In this document: positions 50,778 to 60,598 of the stretch, piece after piece | How positions within the stretch are numbered: the stretch's first letter is position 1 | Layout of the letters: each line of letters begins with the position of its first letter | Assembly: GCF_031886125.1 (NCBI RefSeq) | Contig: NZ_CP119391.1 | Span: forward strand, 1,488,001 to 1,552,000 | From: Halomonas piscis | Lineage (GTDB): Bacteria; Pseudomonadota; Gammaproteobacteria; Pseudomonadales; Halomonadaceae | Length of the DNA: 64,000 nucleotides | Direction: 5' to 3' | Notes under the pieces: model-generated | Databases searched by the model: none | Told to the model about the DNA's origin: nothing | What the model saw: only the letters and a program-made list of their open reading frames with translations | Translations under genes and position numbers: made by a program

Positions 50778-51790
50778 ACCTGGCCGAACGCTGGGTCCGG
50801 GCGGCCTACCGCGGCAGCCCCTGGCTGTACCCGCTGCGCCCTCTGGCGGCCCTGTATCGGCTGATGGTCGAGCGTCGCCGGATAGCGTATGCCGGCGGTA
50901 AAAAGGCCGTGTGGCAGGCGCCGGTGCCGGTGATTGTCGTGGGCAATATTACCCTGGGCGGCACGGGCAAGTCGCCGCTGGTGGCCTGGCTGGTGCGCTG
51001 GCTAAGCGAGCGGGGCCATACCCCGGGGATTATTACCCGGGGCTACGGCGGCAGGGCCGACAGCTACCCGCTGCGGGTGACGCCGGCGACGCCGGTTGCG
51101 CAAAGCGGCGACGAGCCGCTGATGCTTGCCCAGCAGACCGGAGCGGCCGTGGTGGCCGACCCCGATCGCGTCCGGGGCGCTCGAGCGCTGGGGGAGGCCG
51201 GCTGCGATATTATCGTCAGCGACGACGGGCTGCAGCATCTGGCGCTGGGGCGGGATCTGGAGCTTGCGGTGGTGGACGGTGCGCGGGGCCTGGGCAACGG
51301 CCAGTGCCTGCCGGCCGGCCCCCTGCGCGAGCCGCCCCGGCGGCTGGCCGAGGTGGACGCCGTGCTGGTCAACGGCGAGGCGCGAAGGCGGCTCGGGGTG
51401 AACACCGTACCCATGCGGCTGGCGCCGATTCGCTGGCGCCGGCTGGCCACCGGAAAGACCTTTGCGCTCGACCCGCTGCCGTTTGCGCTGCCGGTGCGTG
51501 GCATTGCCGGCATCGGCCGGCCGGCGCGCTTTTTTGCCACACTGGAAGCGCTGGGCGTGTGCGGCTTCTGGCAGGGCTACGCCGATCACCATCGTTTCAG
51601 CGCCGGGGACCTTGAAACAGCACAAGGGCAGGCGCTGGTGATGACCGCGAAAGACGCGGTGAAGTGCGCGGCGCTGGCGCCGCCGAACAGCTGGGTACTG
51701 GACGTCGAGGCCGTTCTGCCCGCCGATTTCGAACGCTGGCTGGCCGCACGGCTGGCAGCTCTTACCTGCAGGAGACAGGCTCATGGATAA
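50774..51790 (+). CDS. lpxK: Tetraacyldisaccharide 4'-kinase LpxK
   Basis: Membrane-bound kinase that adds the 4'-phosphate to form lipid IVA, the sixth step of the Raetz pathway. The product is 338 residues from GTG 50774. The P-loop is [17 protein letters not shown] (about residues 57-73), with GIITRGYGG and [17 protein letters not shown] as conserved kinase motifs. It overlaps msbA by four bases and ycaR by eight. Confidence 0.97.
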   Translation: MNLAERWVRAAYRGSPWLYPLRPLAALYRLMVERRRIAYAGGKKAVWQAPVPVIVVGNITLGGTGKSPLVAWLVRWLSERGHTPGIITRGYGGRADSYPLRVTPATPVAQSGDEPLMLAQQTGAAVVADPDRVRGARALGEAGCDIIVSDDGLQHLALGRDLELAVVDGARGLGNGQCLPAGPLREPPRRLAEVDAVLVNGEARRRLGVNTVPMRLAPIRWRRLATGKTFALDPLPFALPVRGIAGIGRPARFFATLEALGVCGFWQGYADHHRFSAGDLETAQGQALVMTAKDAVKCAALAPPNSWVLDVEAVLPADFERWLAARLAALTCRRQAHG

Positions 51791-51992
51791 ACAACTGCTG
51801 GCGATGCTGGTATGCCCCCAGTGCCAGGGCAAGCTTGAGTACGTGCGCGAGGCCGGCGAGCTGCACTGCCGCTACGACGGTCTGGCCTACCCGATAAAAG
51901 ACGACATCCCGGTCATGCTCCCCGACGAGGCACGCCAGCTGAGCGTGGACGAAAAGCTGCCGGCGTCAACCGGCAGCGCGGGAGACGCCTGA
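51783..51992 (+). CDS. ycaR: Trm112-like small protein YcaR (UPF0434)
   Basis: UPF0434/Trm112-family protein of 69 residues, found between lpxK and kdsB in many gammaproteobacteria. It starts [20 protein letters not shown], with a zinc-ribbon-like CPQC half and the family motif [23 protein letters not shown] lies upstream inside lpxK. The function is not established; the conserved linkage suggests a role with lipid A or KDO synthesis. Confidence 0.93.
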   Translation: MDKQLLAMLVCPQCQGKLEYVREAGELHCRYDGLAYPIKDDIPVMLPDEARQLSVDEKLPASTGSAGDA

Positions 51993-52787
51993 GTGTCCGT
52001 GCCCGAATTCACCGCGGTCATTCCGGCGCGCTACGCCTCCACGCGGCTGCCGGGCAAGCCGCTTTTGCCCATAGCCGGCGAGCCGATGATCGCCCATGTC
52101 TGGCGGCGCGCCTGGCAAAGCGGCGCTGCCCGGGTGGTGGTCGCCACCGACGACGTACGCATCGACGAAGCGCTGGCCCCCTACAACGCCGAAGTGGTCA
52201 TGACCCGGGCCGATCACGCCACGGGCACCGACCGGCTGGCCGAAGTGGCCGAGGCGCTGGCGCTTGCCGACGAGGCGCTGGTGGTCAACGTTCAGGGGGA
52301 CGAGCCGCTGATGCCGCCGGCGCTGATTGATCAGGTCGCCGCGCGGCTGGCCGATGACCCCGGAGCTTCGATCGCCACGCTTGCCGAGCCGCTTACCGAG
52401 GTCGAGTCGCTTTTTAACCCCAACGTGGTCAAGGTGGTGCGCGCCTTCGACGGCCGGGCGCTGTATTTTTCCCGGGCGCCGGTGCCCTGGGACCGCGAGC
52501 ATTTCAGCGACCCGCCGGCGCTGTTGGCGACCGATGCCTGGCTGCGCCATATCGGTATCTATGCCTACCGCGCGGCTTTTCTGCACGCCTTTCGCGACTG
52601 GCCGCCGGCCGCGCTCGAGCAGCTCGAGCAGCTCGAGCAGCTGCGCGCGCTGCAGCGCGGGCATGTTGTGCAGGTGGCGCTGGCCTGCACGGTCAACCCA
52701 CCCGGCGTGGATACGCCGGATGATCTGGCGCGGGTGCGTCGCCTGATGGCGTCCCGCGACATCCATTCTGATAGGGAGTCACCATGA
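51993..52787 (+). CDS. kdsB: 3-deoxy-manno-octulosonate cytidylyltransferase KdsB
   Basis: Activates KDO to CMP-KDO for transfer to lipid A. The product is 264 residues from GTG 51993, immediately after the ycaR stop, with GGGAGA upstream. Motifs seen are [28 protein letters not shown], the [10 protein letters not shown] pocket and [14 protein letters not shown] run of Leu-Glu-Gln repeats at about 208-216 has the same spacing as other KdsB proteins. The stop overlaps the phosphatase gene by four bases. Confidence 0.97.
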   Translation: MSVPEFTAVIPARYASTRLPGKPLLPIAGEPMIAHVWRRAWQSGAARVVVATDDVRIDEALAPYNAEVVMTRADHATGTDRLAEVAEALALADEALVVNVQGDEPLMPPALIDQVAARLADDPGASIATLAEPLTEVESLFNPNVVKVVRAFDGRALYFSRAPVPWDREHFSDPPALLATDAWLRHIGIYAYRAAFLHAFRDWPPAALEQLEQLEQLRALQRGHVVQVALACTVNPPGVDTPDDLARVRRLMASRDIHSDRESP

Positions 52788-53248
52788 AGGTGCTATTCGT
52801 CTGTCTGGGCAATATCTGCCGTTCGCCGAGCGCCGAAGGCGTGTTTCGTCGGGCGGTAGAGCAGGCAGGGCTTGAGCCGCATGTCACCGTGGATTCGTGC
52901 GGTATCGGCGACTGGCATGCGGGCAACCCGCCCGACGAGCGGGCGCAGGCGGCGGCCAAACGTCGTGGTCTCGATATCGGCAATCTTCGGGCGCGCCAGC
53001 TTGGCCGCGAGGATTTTGACGAGTTCGACTATATTCTGCCCATGGACTACGGCAACCTGCGCGACATTCGTGCCATGGAGCCGGAGGGCCACGGCGCCCA
53101 TATCGAGCTGTTCCTGGCGTTTGCCGGCATGCCCCAGGGTGAAGTGCCGGACCCGTATTACGGCGGCGAGCAGGGCTTTGAGGAGGTGCTCGACATGATC
53201 GAGGCGGCCTCCCAGGGGCTCGTCGAGCATATTCAGGCTGCCCGGTGA
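52784..53248 (+). CDS. Low molecular weight protein-tyrosine phosphatase
   Basis: LMW-PTP family phosphatase of 154 residues. The catalytic P-loop [14 protein letters not shown] carries the nucleophile C7 and R13 (CX5R), and the general-acid Asp is in VPDPYYGG. Such enzymes dephosphorylate tyrosine kinases of capsule synthesis or act on arginine phosphate; there is no capsule locus here and the substrate is unknown. It overlaps both kdsB (ATGA) and murB (GTGA), the same kdsB-ptp-murB order as in pseudomonads. Confidence 0.94.
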   Translation: MKVLFVCLGNICRSPSAEGVFRRAVEQAGLEPHVTVDSCGIGDWHAGNPPDERAQAAAKRRGLDIGNLRARQLGREDFDEFDYILPMDYGNLRDIRAMEPEGHGAHIELFLAFAGMPQGEVPDPYYGGEQGFEEVLDMIEAASQGLVEHIQAAR

Positions 53249-54273
53249 TGCCGCCGTCGGCTCCCGCCACGTGGCAGCCCGACTGCGAGCTGGCTCGGGC
53301 CAACACCCTGGGCCTGCCGTGCCGGGCGGCATTTTTCGCCGCGCCGTCGACGCTTTCCGCGCTGCGCGACTGCCTGGGCGCGGCGCGCCGGGCGGGCCAG
53401 CGCATAACCCTGCTGGGCGGCGGCAGCAACGTGCTGCTGCCGCCCAGGCTGGGCGGCGTGGTCGTGCGCCCGGCGCTTCGCCAGTGGTGGCTTGAGCGCG
53501 ACGGCGACAGAGTCCGGGCGCATGTGGGCGCCGGGGTAAACTGGCACGGCCTGGTAATGACGCTTGCCGCGCGCGGGCTCTGGGGCCTTGAGAACCTGGC
53601 GCTGATTCCCGGTGACTGCGGCGCGGCTCCGGTGCAGAACATCGGCGCCTATGGCGTCGAGCTGGCCGACGCGCTGCACGCGGTCGAGGTCATGTATCTG
53701 GCCAGCGGGCGCACTCGCCGGCTATCGCCCGGCGAGTGCCGGTTCGGCTACCGCGACAGCGTTTTCAAGCACGAGCTGGCCGGCGAGGTGGCGATCACCC
53801 GACTGGTGCTCGAACTTGGCCGTACTCCCCGCCCGGTGCTCGGGTACGGCGACCTGGCTGCCCGAGCAGGGGCCGATCCCACGGCCCTTGAGGTCGCGCA
53901 AACGGTGAGCGCCATTCGCCGGGAAAAGCTGCCGGATCCGCGGCGCCTGCCCAACGCCGGCAGCTTTTTCAAGAATCCTGTGGTGGAGCACAGCGTCGCC
54001 AAACGGCTGCTTGAGCAGCATCCCGACATGCCGCATTTTCCCCAGGCGGGCGGCGGCTGCAAGCTGGCTGCCGGCTGGCTGGTGGATCGCTGCGGCCTGA
54101 AAGGACAGCGCTTTGGCGCCTTTGGCGTCCACGAGCGTCAGGCGCTGGTGCTGGTGCATTTCGGCGGCGGTGATCGTGCCGGGCTTAAGCGCGCGGCAGG
54201 CCAGGTGGCCGGCGCGGTCAAGGAGCGCTTTGGCGTGGCGCTGGAAGTGGAGCCGCGCACGATTCCGGCGTGA
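53245..54273 (+). CDS. murB: UDP-N-acetylenolpyruvoylglucosamine reductase MurB
   Basis: FAD enzyme that reduces the MurA product to UDP-MurNAc using NADPH. The product is 342 residues from GTG 53245 (or ATG 53248), the type I length seen in E. coli. FAD-binding ITLLGGGSNVLL and ALIPGDCGAAPVQNIGAYGVE are present, and the proton donor serine is S240 in NAGSFFKNP. It is the last gene of the comEC-to-murB run and is followed by a strong terminator. Confidence 0.97.
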   Translation: MMPPSAPATWQPDCELARANTLGLPCRAAFFAAPSTLSALRDCLGAARRAGQRITLLGGGSNVLLPPRLGGVVVRPALRQWWLERDGDRVRAHVGAGVNWHGLVMTLAARGLWGLENLALIPGDCGAAPVQNIGAYGVELADALHAVEVMYLASGRTRRLSPGECRFGYRDSVFKHELAGEVAITRLVLELGRTPRPVLGYGDLAARAGADPTALEVAQTVSAIRREKLPDPRRLPNAGSFFKNPVVEHSVAKRLLEQHPDMPHFPQAGGGCKLAAGWLVDRCGLKGQRFGAFGVHERQALVLVHFGGGDRAGLKRAAGQVAGAVKERFGVALEVEPRTIPA

Positions 54274-54293
54274 GCGCACAGACATTTCGCCTT

Positions 54294-54332
54294 AAAAAAA
54301 AGCCCGGCACCTTCAAGGTGCCGGGCTTTTTT
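54294..54332. terminator. Bidirectional terminator between murB and rne
   Basis: AGCCCGGCACC (54301-54311) and GGTGCCGGGCT (54317-54327) form an 11-bp stem with loop TTCAA, flanked by an A-run (54294-54301) and a T-run (54327-54332). It can end both murB on the plus strand and rne on the minus strand. Confidence 0.93.
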
Positions 54333-54346
54333 GTGGGCAGGCGGCG

Positions 54347-57124
54347 CTACTCGGCGCTGTTCTCCTGCTGGCGACGGCGCTGTTCGCGCGGGTCGTTATG
54401 CGCCCGGCGACGGCGACGCGGCTTGGCAGGGGCCTTTTCCGCTGCCCTGGCCGGGGCTTTTTCCTCGGCTTTCTGCGGGGCTTTTTCCGGAGGCTGTTCC
54501 GGGGTCGGCTCCGCTGCCTTTTCCGGCGCTGTCGGCTTTTCGGCTGCCGGGGCGTCGGCCTTTTCCGCTGCCCTGGCCGGCGCTTTTTCTTCGGCCTTCT
54601 GCGGGGCTTTTTCCGGGGGCTTTTCCGGGACCGGCTCCGCCGCCTTTTTCGGCGCTGCCGGCTTTTCGGCTGCCGGGGCATCGGCCTTTTCCGCTGCCGG
54701 GGCTTCAGCTTCGGCCTGGAGCCTGAGTTGCTCGGCTTCGGCCTTGGGGTTCAGCGCCTGCTTGCGGCTGCGCTTGCGCGGGTTGTTGCGAGTGCGCTTG
54801 GGCGTGTCCACGGCGACGGCCGGCGCTTCGTTCGGCGAGGCAGCTTTGGCCTCGTCGGGCTGCCTGCCGGTCTGGGGCTCGGCCTCCTTGGGCAGGGTAG
54901 CAGGCGTATCGGCGGGCTTGTCTGCCCGGGGCGCAGCCGCTGCGCTTTGGCGTTCTTTGCTGTCCTGCTGGGGGTGGCGACGACGGCTGCGCGAGCGGCT
55001 GGGGCCGCTGCGCTGGCTGTCCGCGCTGGCGGGTTTGCGCTGGGCATCGCTGCGCGTGTCATCGCTCTTGTCGCTGCGCGATGCGTGGCTACGCTGGGCG
55101 TTCGACGAGCTCTTGCTTGAGGCCTCGGTTTTTGCCGTCTCGTCGCCCGTGCGGCTGCGGGACTTGCCGGCAGCGTCGCTGCCGGTATCTTTTGCCGAGC
55201 TCTTGCCCTGGCGCGAAGCGCTGTCATGACCGGCGGTGCTGCCCTTGCCCGACCGACTTTGCTGCTGGTTTGCGCTGCGCGGGCGGCGCTCGACGGCCGG
55301 CTTGTGCCGGGCCGGCGCCGGGCGCGACCGGCGCTCGTCCGCGTCGGATGCCTGCCGGCTTTGGGTCTTTTCCAGTGCCTGTTCCGTTTCTTCGGCCCCC
55401 AGAAACTTGGCAAAACCGCGGATAAAGCGGCCCACCACGCCGGACGAGGCGTCGGGGGTGGCTTCTGCAGTCGTCCGAGGGGCGCTGTGGCCGTCGCTTT
55501 GCAGCGAAGCGGGGGCCGGGGCGTTGTGCGTTACGCTCTTGACCGCGGCGACGTCGCGCTGGGCCGGCGGCGTCATGCCGGGCTCCGACTCCTTGCCGGC
55601 TTCGCTTTCCACGGGCAGCTCGAAGCTGGAGGCCGCGGTGAGGTCGCCGCCTTCCAGATGGTCGTCGCGCAGGCGCTGAACGTCGTAGTGCGGCGTGTCC
55701 ATGTCCGGGTTGGGCAGCAGCACCACGCGAACGTCCTGGCGCGCTTCGATATCGGCCAGCACGCTGCGCTTTTCGTTGAGCAGGTAGGTGGCGACCGGTA
55801 CGGGCAAAACGGCGCGGATCTGGGCGCTGCGCTCTTTCATGGCTTCTTCTTCGAGCAGGCGCATCACCGACAGCGACAGCGAACGCACGTCGCGGATGGT
55901 GCCCTGGCCGTTACAGCGCGGGCAGACCACGCCGCTGGTTTCGCCAAGCGACGGGCGCAGGCGCTGGCGTGACATTTCCATCAGGCCAAAGCGCGAAATT
56001 CGCCCGATCTGGACTCGGGCGCGGTCGATCTTGAGCGCGTCACGGGTGCGGTTTTCCACTTCGCGCTGGTTGCGCGCCGGGCCCATGTCGATGAAGTCGA
56101 TGACCACCAGGCCGCCGATGTCGCGCAGGCGCAGCTGGCGGGCGATTTCGTCGGCGGCTTCGCTGTTGGTCTGCAGCGCGGTTTCTTCGATATCGCTGCC
56201 CCGGGTCGCCCGGGCCGAGTTGATGTCGATGGAGACCAGCGCTTCGGTGTGGTCGATGACAATGGAGCCGCCCGAGGGCAGCTTGACTTTGCGCTGGTAG
56301 GCGGTCTCGATCTGGGATTCGATCTGAAAGCGCGAGAACAGCGGCACCTCGTCGGCGTAGAGCTTGATCTTTTGCTGGTAGGAGGGCATGACCTGGCGAA
56401 TAAAGCCCAGCGCTTCGGCGTGGATCTCGGGGCTGTCGATCAGCACCTCGCCGATGTCCTGGCGCAGGTAGTCGCGCATGGCGCGGATGATGACGTTGGA
56501 CTCGCGGTAGATCAAAAAGGGCGTGGCGTGCTTGCCGGCCTCCGCGGTGATCGACTCCCACACCTGCACCAGATAATCCAGGTCCCACTGGAGCTCTTCG
56601 GGCGTGCGGCCGATACCCGCGGTACGCACGATCAGGCCCATTTTGTCCGGCATGGTCAGCTGGCTCATGGCGTTTTTGAGCTGGCTGCGGTCCTCGCCTT
56701 CGATGCGCCGGGAAATGCCGCCGGCGCGGGGGTTGTTGGGCATCAATACCAGAAAGCGCCCGGCCAGGCTGATGAAGGTGGTCAGGGCGGCGCCCTTGTT
56801 GCCGCGCTCTTCCTTGTCCACCTGGACGGTGACTTCCTGGCCTTCCTTGATCACTTCCTTGATGCTGGGGCGGCCGTTGACGTCCTTGACGAAATATTCC
56901 CGGGAGATTTCCTTCAGCGGCAGAAAGCCGTGGCGCTCGGCGCCAAAATCGACAAAAGCGGCTTCCAGGGAAGGTTCAACCCGGGTGATGCGGCCGCGGT
57001 AGATGTTGGCTTTTTTCTGCTCCCGGGCGCCGGACTCGATATCCAGATCGTAAAGGCGTTGACCATCGACAAGAGCGACGCGCAGCTCTTCAGGCTGGGT
57101 CGCATTGATGAGCATCCGTTTCAT
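54347..57124 (-). CDS. rne: Ribonuclease E
   Basis: Essential endoribonuclease for mRNA decay and rRNA/tRNA processing, and the scaffold of the RNA degradosome. The product is 925 residues from ATG 57124, matching the family start [20 protein letters not shown]; an in-frame ATG at 57136 is less likely. The catalytic half (about 1-520) has the S1 domain after [20 protein letters not shown], DNase-like domain with IDFIDMG, and the Zn-link cysteines in CPRCNGQG. The C-terminal half is disordered, arginine- and alanine/lysine-rich, with a two-copy 42-residue repeat. Confidence 0.98.
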   Translation of the reverse strand: MKRMLINATQPEELRVALVDGQRLYDLDIESGAREQKKANIYRGRITRVEPSLEAAFVDFGAERHGFLPLKEISREYFVKDVNGRPSIKEVIKEGQEVTVQVDKEERGNKGAALTTFISLAGRFLVLMPNNPRAGGISRRIEGEDRSQLKNAMSQLTMPDKMGLIVRTAGIGRTPEELQWDLDYLVQVWESITAEAGKHATPFLIYRESNVIIRAMRDYLRQDIGEVLIDSPEIHAEALGFIRQVMPSYQQKIKLYADEVPLFSRFQIESQIETAYQRKVKLPSGGSIVIDHTEALVSIDINSARATRGSDIEETALQTNSEAADEIARQLRLRDIGGLVVIDFIDMGPARNQREVENRTRDALKIDRARVQIGRISRFGLMEMSRQRLRPSLGETSGVVCPRCNGQGTIRDVRSLSLSVMRLLEEEAMKERSAQIRAVLPVPVATYLLNEKRSVLADIEARQDVRVVLLPNPDMDTPHYDVQRLRDDHLEGGDLTAASSFELPVESEAGKESEPGMTPPAQRDVAAVKSVTHNAPAPASLQSDGHSAPRTTAEATPDASSGVVGRFIRGFAKFLGAEETEQALEKTQSRQASDADERRSRPAPARHKPAVERRPRSANQQQSRSGKGSTAGHDSASRQGKSSAKDTGSDAAGKSRSRTGDETAKTEASSKSSSNAQRSHASRSDKSDDTRSDAQRKPASADSQRSGPSRSRSRRRHPQQDSKERQSAAAAPRADKPADTPATLPKEAEPQTGRQPDEAKAASPNEAPAVAVDTPKRTRNNPRKRSRKQALNPKAEAEQLRLQAEAEAPAAEKADAPAAEKPAAPKKAAEPVPEKPPEKAPQKAEEKAPARAAEKADAPAAEKPTAPEKAAEPTPEQPPEKAPQKAEEKAPARAAEKAPAKPRRRRRAHNDPREQRRRQQENSAE
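54435..54700 (-). repeat. 126-bp tandem repeat in the C-terminal part of rne
   Basis: Two successive 126-base units (54435-54560 and 54561-54686) plus the start of a third encode near-identical 42-residue blocks beginning [10 protein letters not shown] and ending [10 protein letters not shown]. Differences such as AAPKK versus TAPEK show that the copies have diverged. Confidence 0.93.
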
Positions 57125-57631
57125 GTTGTCTCGCATAGCGTTGCGTGCCGGTGCTCCGTCAAAAACGGTGCGGAGATGTCGCGGAAGCTACCGGCACAAC
57201 GTTGAACTTGTTTTCGCCCGCCGCCGGGCGCGCTCGATGACGTGAAAGCACGGCGGCGCCGGGCGTAGCGTGTTGTCCTGTCCTTGCCAGGGCCGGCGCT
57301 TAGCGTTAAGCGCCGCCGGGCGAACGCGCGGGATAATCCCCGGGCGCCTGTGTCCTTTACCGGCAAGCTGTTACCGGCGGCAGCGATGCTGCCCGGATCC
57401 TTGCGGCTGCGCGCGGATACCATTGCCGTGGCGCGCAGATGACGGCGGCATGCGTACACGGCGTCGTCCTGCTCTGGCCTGCGTGTCGGTCGGGCAGGCG
57501 CTTTGTCCCAGGCAAGCGTTTGCCGGCCTTGCGGGCTTTCTGTGATGGCGCTTGTCTGGCGCTAGGGCACTTGTTCAGTCGTGCGCAGAGGCGTGGCACA
57601 CAGAAGCGTGGAAACGCTTGGAGGGCGAGCG
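57125..57631 (-). promoter_or_regulatory. Long 5' leader of rne, probable autoregulatory region
   Basis: From the promoter at 57638-57666 to the start codon the rne transcript would carry about 507 untranslated bases. Several hairpins are visible, e.g. GGCGCTTA/TAAGCGCC with loop GCGT (57295-57314) and AAGCGT/ACGCTT (57604-57619). No gene is seen here on either strand. E. coli rne has a 361-nt leader through which RNase E controls its own mRNA; the same job here is inferred, not shown. Confidence 0.6.
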
Positions 57632-57637
57632 TTCCGG

Positions 57638-57666
57638 AATATAACAGCAAAGCCACCGACCAGCAA
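57638..57666 (-). promoter_or_regulatory. Candidate sigma70 promoter of rne
   Basis: On the minus strand TTGCTG (complement of 57661-57666), a 17-base spacer and TATATT (complement of 57638-57643) face rne. This is an AT-rich island in an otherwise GC-rich spacer. Confidence 0.6.
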
Positions 57667-57767
57667 TTTACCCGCCGATAAATGACGCCGGGTTCGCCTG
57701 CCCGGGGCGCATTGTTCGAGCGTGTGCGATAGAATGGCGCTTTTCCCGGCGCAAGGAGGACACCGCC

Positions 57768-58709
57768 ATGGCCGAAGGGCGAGACGTGCAGTGGGTGGAC
57801 ATCGCCCCGGAGCAGGCGGGGCAGCGCCTCGATAACTTTCTCATGACCCGACTCAAGGGGGCTCCTCGGGCGCTGATCTACCGCATTGTGCGCAAGGGCG
57901 AGGTGCGGGTGAACAAAAAGCGCGTCAAGGCCGGCTATCGAGTGCAGGCCGGCGACACGGTGCGCGTGCCGCCGCTGCGGCTGGCGCCCCGGGAGGCGGT
58001 GAAGGAAGTCAGCGACAGCCTGCGCGACCTGCTGCTGGGCAGCGTACTGCGCGAAAGCGCCGACTGGCTGGTGCTCAACAAGCCGTCGGGGCTGGCGGTG
58101 CACGGCGGCAGCGGCGTCAAGATCGGCCTCATCGAGGCGCTGCGCCAGGTGCGCGACGATCTTGACTTTCTGGAGCTGGTGCACCGGCTGGACCGCGACA
58201 CCTCGGGCTGCTTGCTTCTGGCCAAGTCCCGCGAAGCGCTGCTCTCGCTCAACCGGGCGCTCAAGGCGCAGGGCATGGAAAAGCGCTACCTGGCGCTGGT
58301 CAGTGGCCGCTGGCCGGCGCGCAAAACCTTTGTCAGCGCGCGGCTGGACCGCTTTGACGCGGGCAACGGCGAGCGTCGCGTGCGCGTGACGACCGACGGC
58401 AAGTTCGCGCGCACGCGCTTTGCCGTGGAGGAAGCGTTTGCCCACGCCACGCTGATCGAGGCCGAGCCGGTGACCGGGCGCACCCATCAGATTCGCGTGC
58501 ACGCCGCCCATGCCGGGCATCCGCTGCTGGGGGATGACAAGTACTCAAGCCGGGAAAGCGCGGCGGTTTCTCGCCGCCTGGGCGCGGAGCGGCTTTTTCT
58601 GCACGCCCGCTCGCTGAGCTTTCCCGAGCCCGGAAGCGGGCGCATGATCACGGTCAAGGCGCCGCTCCCCGAAGCGCTGGAGAGCGTGCTGACCCCTCTT
58701 CGTGGATAG
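57768..58709 (+). CDS. rluC: 23S rRNA pseudouridine(955/2504/2580) synthase RluC
   Basis: Makes pseudouridines in 23S rRNA. The product is 313 residues with AAGGAGG eight bases upstream. An N-terminal S4 RNA-binding domain (about 18-75: QRLDNFLMTRLKGAPRALIYR) precedes the RluA-type catalytic domain with D142 in HRLDRDTSG and the C-terminal TGRTHQIRVHAAHAGHPLLGDDKY. It is divergent from rne, the standard arrangement. A TAGAAT box lies at 57730-57735, but I find no good -35 partner. Confidence 0.96.
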   Translation: MAEGRDVQWVDIAPEQAGQRLDNFLMTRLKGAPRALIYRIVRKGEVRVNKKRVKAGYRVQAGDTVRVPPLRLAPREAVKEVSDSLRDLLLGSVLRESADWLVLNKPSGLAVHGGSGVKIGLIEALRQVRDDLDFLELVHRLDRDTSGCLLLAKSREALLSLNRALKAQGMEKRYLALVSGRWPARKTFVSARLDRFDAGNGERRVRVTTDGKFARTRFAVEEAFAHATLIEAEPVTGRTHQIRVHAAHAGHPLLGDDKYSSRESAAVSRRLGAERLFLHARSLSFPEPGSGRMITVKAPLPEALESVLTPLRG

Positions 58710-58718
58710 GACACAAGC

Positions 58719-59417
58719 ATGTCGACAACAGCGTCGTTTGAACTGATGATTTTTGACTGGGACGGCACCCTGATGGACTCGGTGCCGCGCATTGTTTCCA
58801 GCATGCAGGCGGCCGCCCGGGACGTCGAGTGGGGGGAGCTTGCCCCCGATGCCGTGGAAAACATTGTCGGGCTGGGGCTGCCCGAAGCGGTGGAGATACT
58901 GTGCCCGGGTATTTCCGCGGCGCACTCGGCGCGCCTGCGCGAACGCTACGCGCACTATTTCGTCCACGCCGACCCCACCCCCATGACGTTTTTCGGCGGC
59001 GCCGAGGCGCGGCTCGAACGCCTGCACCGCCGGGGCGTCTCCCGGCTTGCGGTGGCCACGGGCAAGACCCGCCGCGGTCTCGATCGGGTTTTTACCGAGA
59101 CAGACAGCGCTCGCTGGTTCCATGCCAGCCGCACCGCCGATGAGACCCGCTCCAAGCCGGACCCGCTGATGCTGGCCGAGCTGCTCGACGAGCTCGACGT
59201 GCCCGCCAGCCGGGCGGTCATGGTCGGCGATACCGAATACGACATGGCGATGGCCCGTGCGCTGGGCATGCCCCGGGTAGGCGTGAGCTACGGCGTGCAC
59301 AAAAGCGAGCGGCTGGCGGCCTTTGCGCCGCTGCACATTGCCCACGATATTGACGGGCTCTTCGATTGGCTGGAGGCGTCAGCGGTGAAGACAGCGCCCG
59401 CGACAGCCGCGACGTGA
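58719..59417 (+). CDS. HAD-superfamily hydrolase, phosphoglycolate phosphatase-like
   Basis: Haloacid dehalogenase-fold phosphatase of 232 residues. Motif I is FDWDGTLMDSV (D13, D15), motif III SKPDPLMLAEL, motif IV MVGDTEYDMAMARA; a helical cap lies between motifs I and II. It resembles the Gph/YjjG group, but substrate cannot be told from sequence. It sits between rluC and sppA, ten bases after rluC, as in pseudomonads. Confidence 0.92.
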   Translation: MSTTASFELMIFDWDGTLMDSVPRIVSSMQAAARDVEWGELAPDAVENIVGLGLPEAVEILCPGISAAHSARLRERYAHYFVHADPTPMTFFGGAEARLERLHRRGVSRLAVATGKTRRGLDRVFTETDSARWFHASRTADETRSKPDPLMLAELLDELDVPASRAVMVGDTEYDMAMARALGMPRVGVSYGVHKSERLAAFAPLHIAHDIDGLFDWLEASAVKTAPATAAT

Positions 59418-59429
59418 CAAGGAGACAGC

Positions 59430-60527
59430 ATGAGCGATAAATCAGCCGGCAACGGCAGGGGAGAGCCGTCATCCCGAGCCGCCTCTGACCCCTGGACCGA
59501 GAACGAGGCGGTATCTGACACGGCTGCCGCCGAGGCTAGCTACCCGGACGACGACGCCGCGACCCTGCGCGAGCGCCAGCGCTTGCAGCAGCAGGAAATG
59601 ATGGACCGCTGGATCGGCGGGGTGCTGGCCGAGCAGCGCCGCAGCCGGCGCTGGAAGATCGCCCTGCGGCTGACCCTGCTGGCGCTGCTGCTGGCGTCGG
59701 TGCTGCTCGGCGCCTACGGTCTGTTCGGCGACAGGTCGGCTACCCCAGTGAGCGCGCAGCCGCACCTGGGCGTGGTGGAGGTCGAAGGGGCCATTGCCGA
59801 CGATTCGCCGGCCAATGCCGAGCGGCTCATCCGCGGGCTCAATCGCGCCTGGGAGGCGGATAACGCCAGGGCGGTGGTGCTGCACATCAACAGTCCCGGC
59901 GGCAGCCCGGTGCAGTCCCAGCGCGTCTACGCCGAAGTCATGCGCCTGCGCCAGGCGGGCGACAAGCCGATCATCGCGGTGATCGAGGATATCGGCGCCA
60001 GCGGCGCCTACTACATTGCCGCTGCGGCAGACGAGGTGGTGGCCTCACCGGCGAGCCTGGTGGGCTCCATCGGCGTGATCTACTCCGGGTTCGGCCTGCA
60101 GCAGGCCATCGACAAGCTGGGCGTCGAGCGCCGGGTCATGACCGCCGGGGAAAACAAGGCGTTCCTGGATCCGTTTCAGCCGCTTGACGAGGACACCGAG
60201 ACGTTCTGGCAGTCGGTGCTGAATACTACCCATCAGCAGTTCGTGGCCGATGTGAAGGCCGGCCGCGGCGAGCGCCTGAGCGAGGATCCGCGGCTGTTCT
60301 CGGGGCTGGTGTGGAGCGGCGAACAGGCCCTTGAGCTGGGGCTGGTCGATCGCCTGGCGAGTATCGAAGAGGTGGCGCGCGACTATACCGACGGCCTGCG
60401 CCGGGAGGACTACACGCCGGCGCTTGGCCCGCTTGACCAGCTGTCGCGCCGCTTTGCCCGCACCGCGGCCCGGGTGCTGGGTGTTTCCACCTCGCCGTCA
60501 CCGCTGCGGTTCACCATCGAGCGCTAG
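59430..60527 (+). CDS. sppA: Signal peptide peptidase SppA, S49 family (short form)
   Basis: Membrane-bound serine protease that degrades released signal peptides. The product is 365 residues: a cytoplasmic N-terminal stretch of about 70 residues, one membrane helix (about 72-94) and a single S49 domain, so it is the half-size form rather than the duplicated 67K E. coli SppA. The likely nucleophile is S191 in IGASGAYYIAAAADEV and the likely general base K243 in GENKAFLDP. It follows the HAD gene after 12 bases. Confidence 0.94.
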   Translation: MSDKSAGNGRGEPSSRAASDPWTENEAVSDTAAAEASYPDDDAATLRERQRLQQQEMMDRWIGGVLAEQRRSRRWKIALRLTLLALLLASVLLGAYGLFGDRSATPVSAQPHLGVVEVEGAIADDSPANAERLIRGLNRAWEADNARAVVLHINSPGGSPVQSQRVYAEVMRLRQAGDKPIIAVIEDIGASGAYYIAAAADEVVASPASLVGSIGVIYSGFGLQQAIDKLGVERRVMTAGENKAFLDPFQPLDEDTETFWQSVLNTTHQQFVADVKAGRGERLSEDPRLFSGLVWSGEQALELGLVDRLASIEEVARDYTDGLRREDYTPALGPLDQLSRRFARTAARVLGVSTSPSPLRFTIER

Positions 60528-60560
60528 AGGGGCGGTGCCGCTTTATCCTTCCCTCAGGCT

Positions 60561-60589
60561 TTGACACCGGCGGGGGGAGTGCCTATCAT
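60561..60589 (+). promoter_or_regulatory. Strong sigma70 promoter of yceD-rpmF-plsX-fabD-fabG
   Basis: A perfect TTGACA (60561-60566), a 17-base spacer and TATCAT (60584-60589). The predicted start (60596-60598) is at most three bases before the yceD ATG at 60599, implying an almost leaderless transcript. Confidence 0.8.
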
Positions 60590-60598
60590 TGCGCGCCT

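Noticed and set aside
52614..52640. Three CTCGAGCAG units in kdsB (Leu-Glu-Gln repeat), looking like a codon-repeat expansion.
   Set aside because: The residue spacing agrees with ordinary KdsB proteins, where a similar LExxExLEQLR stretch occurs, so this is convergence of codons rather than an insertion.
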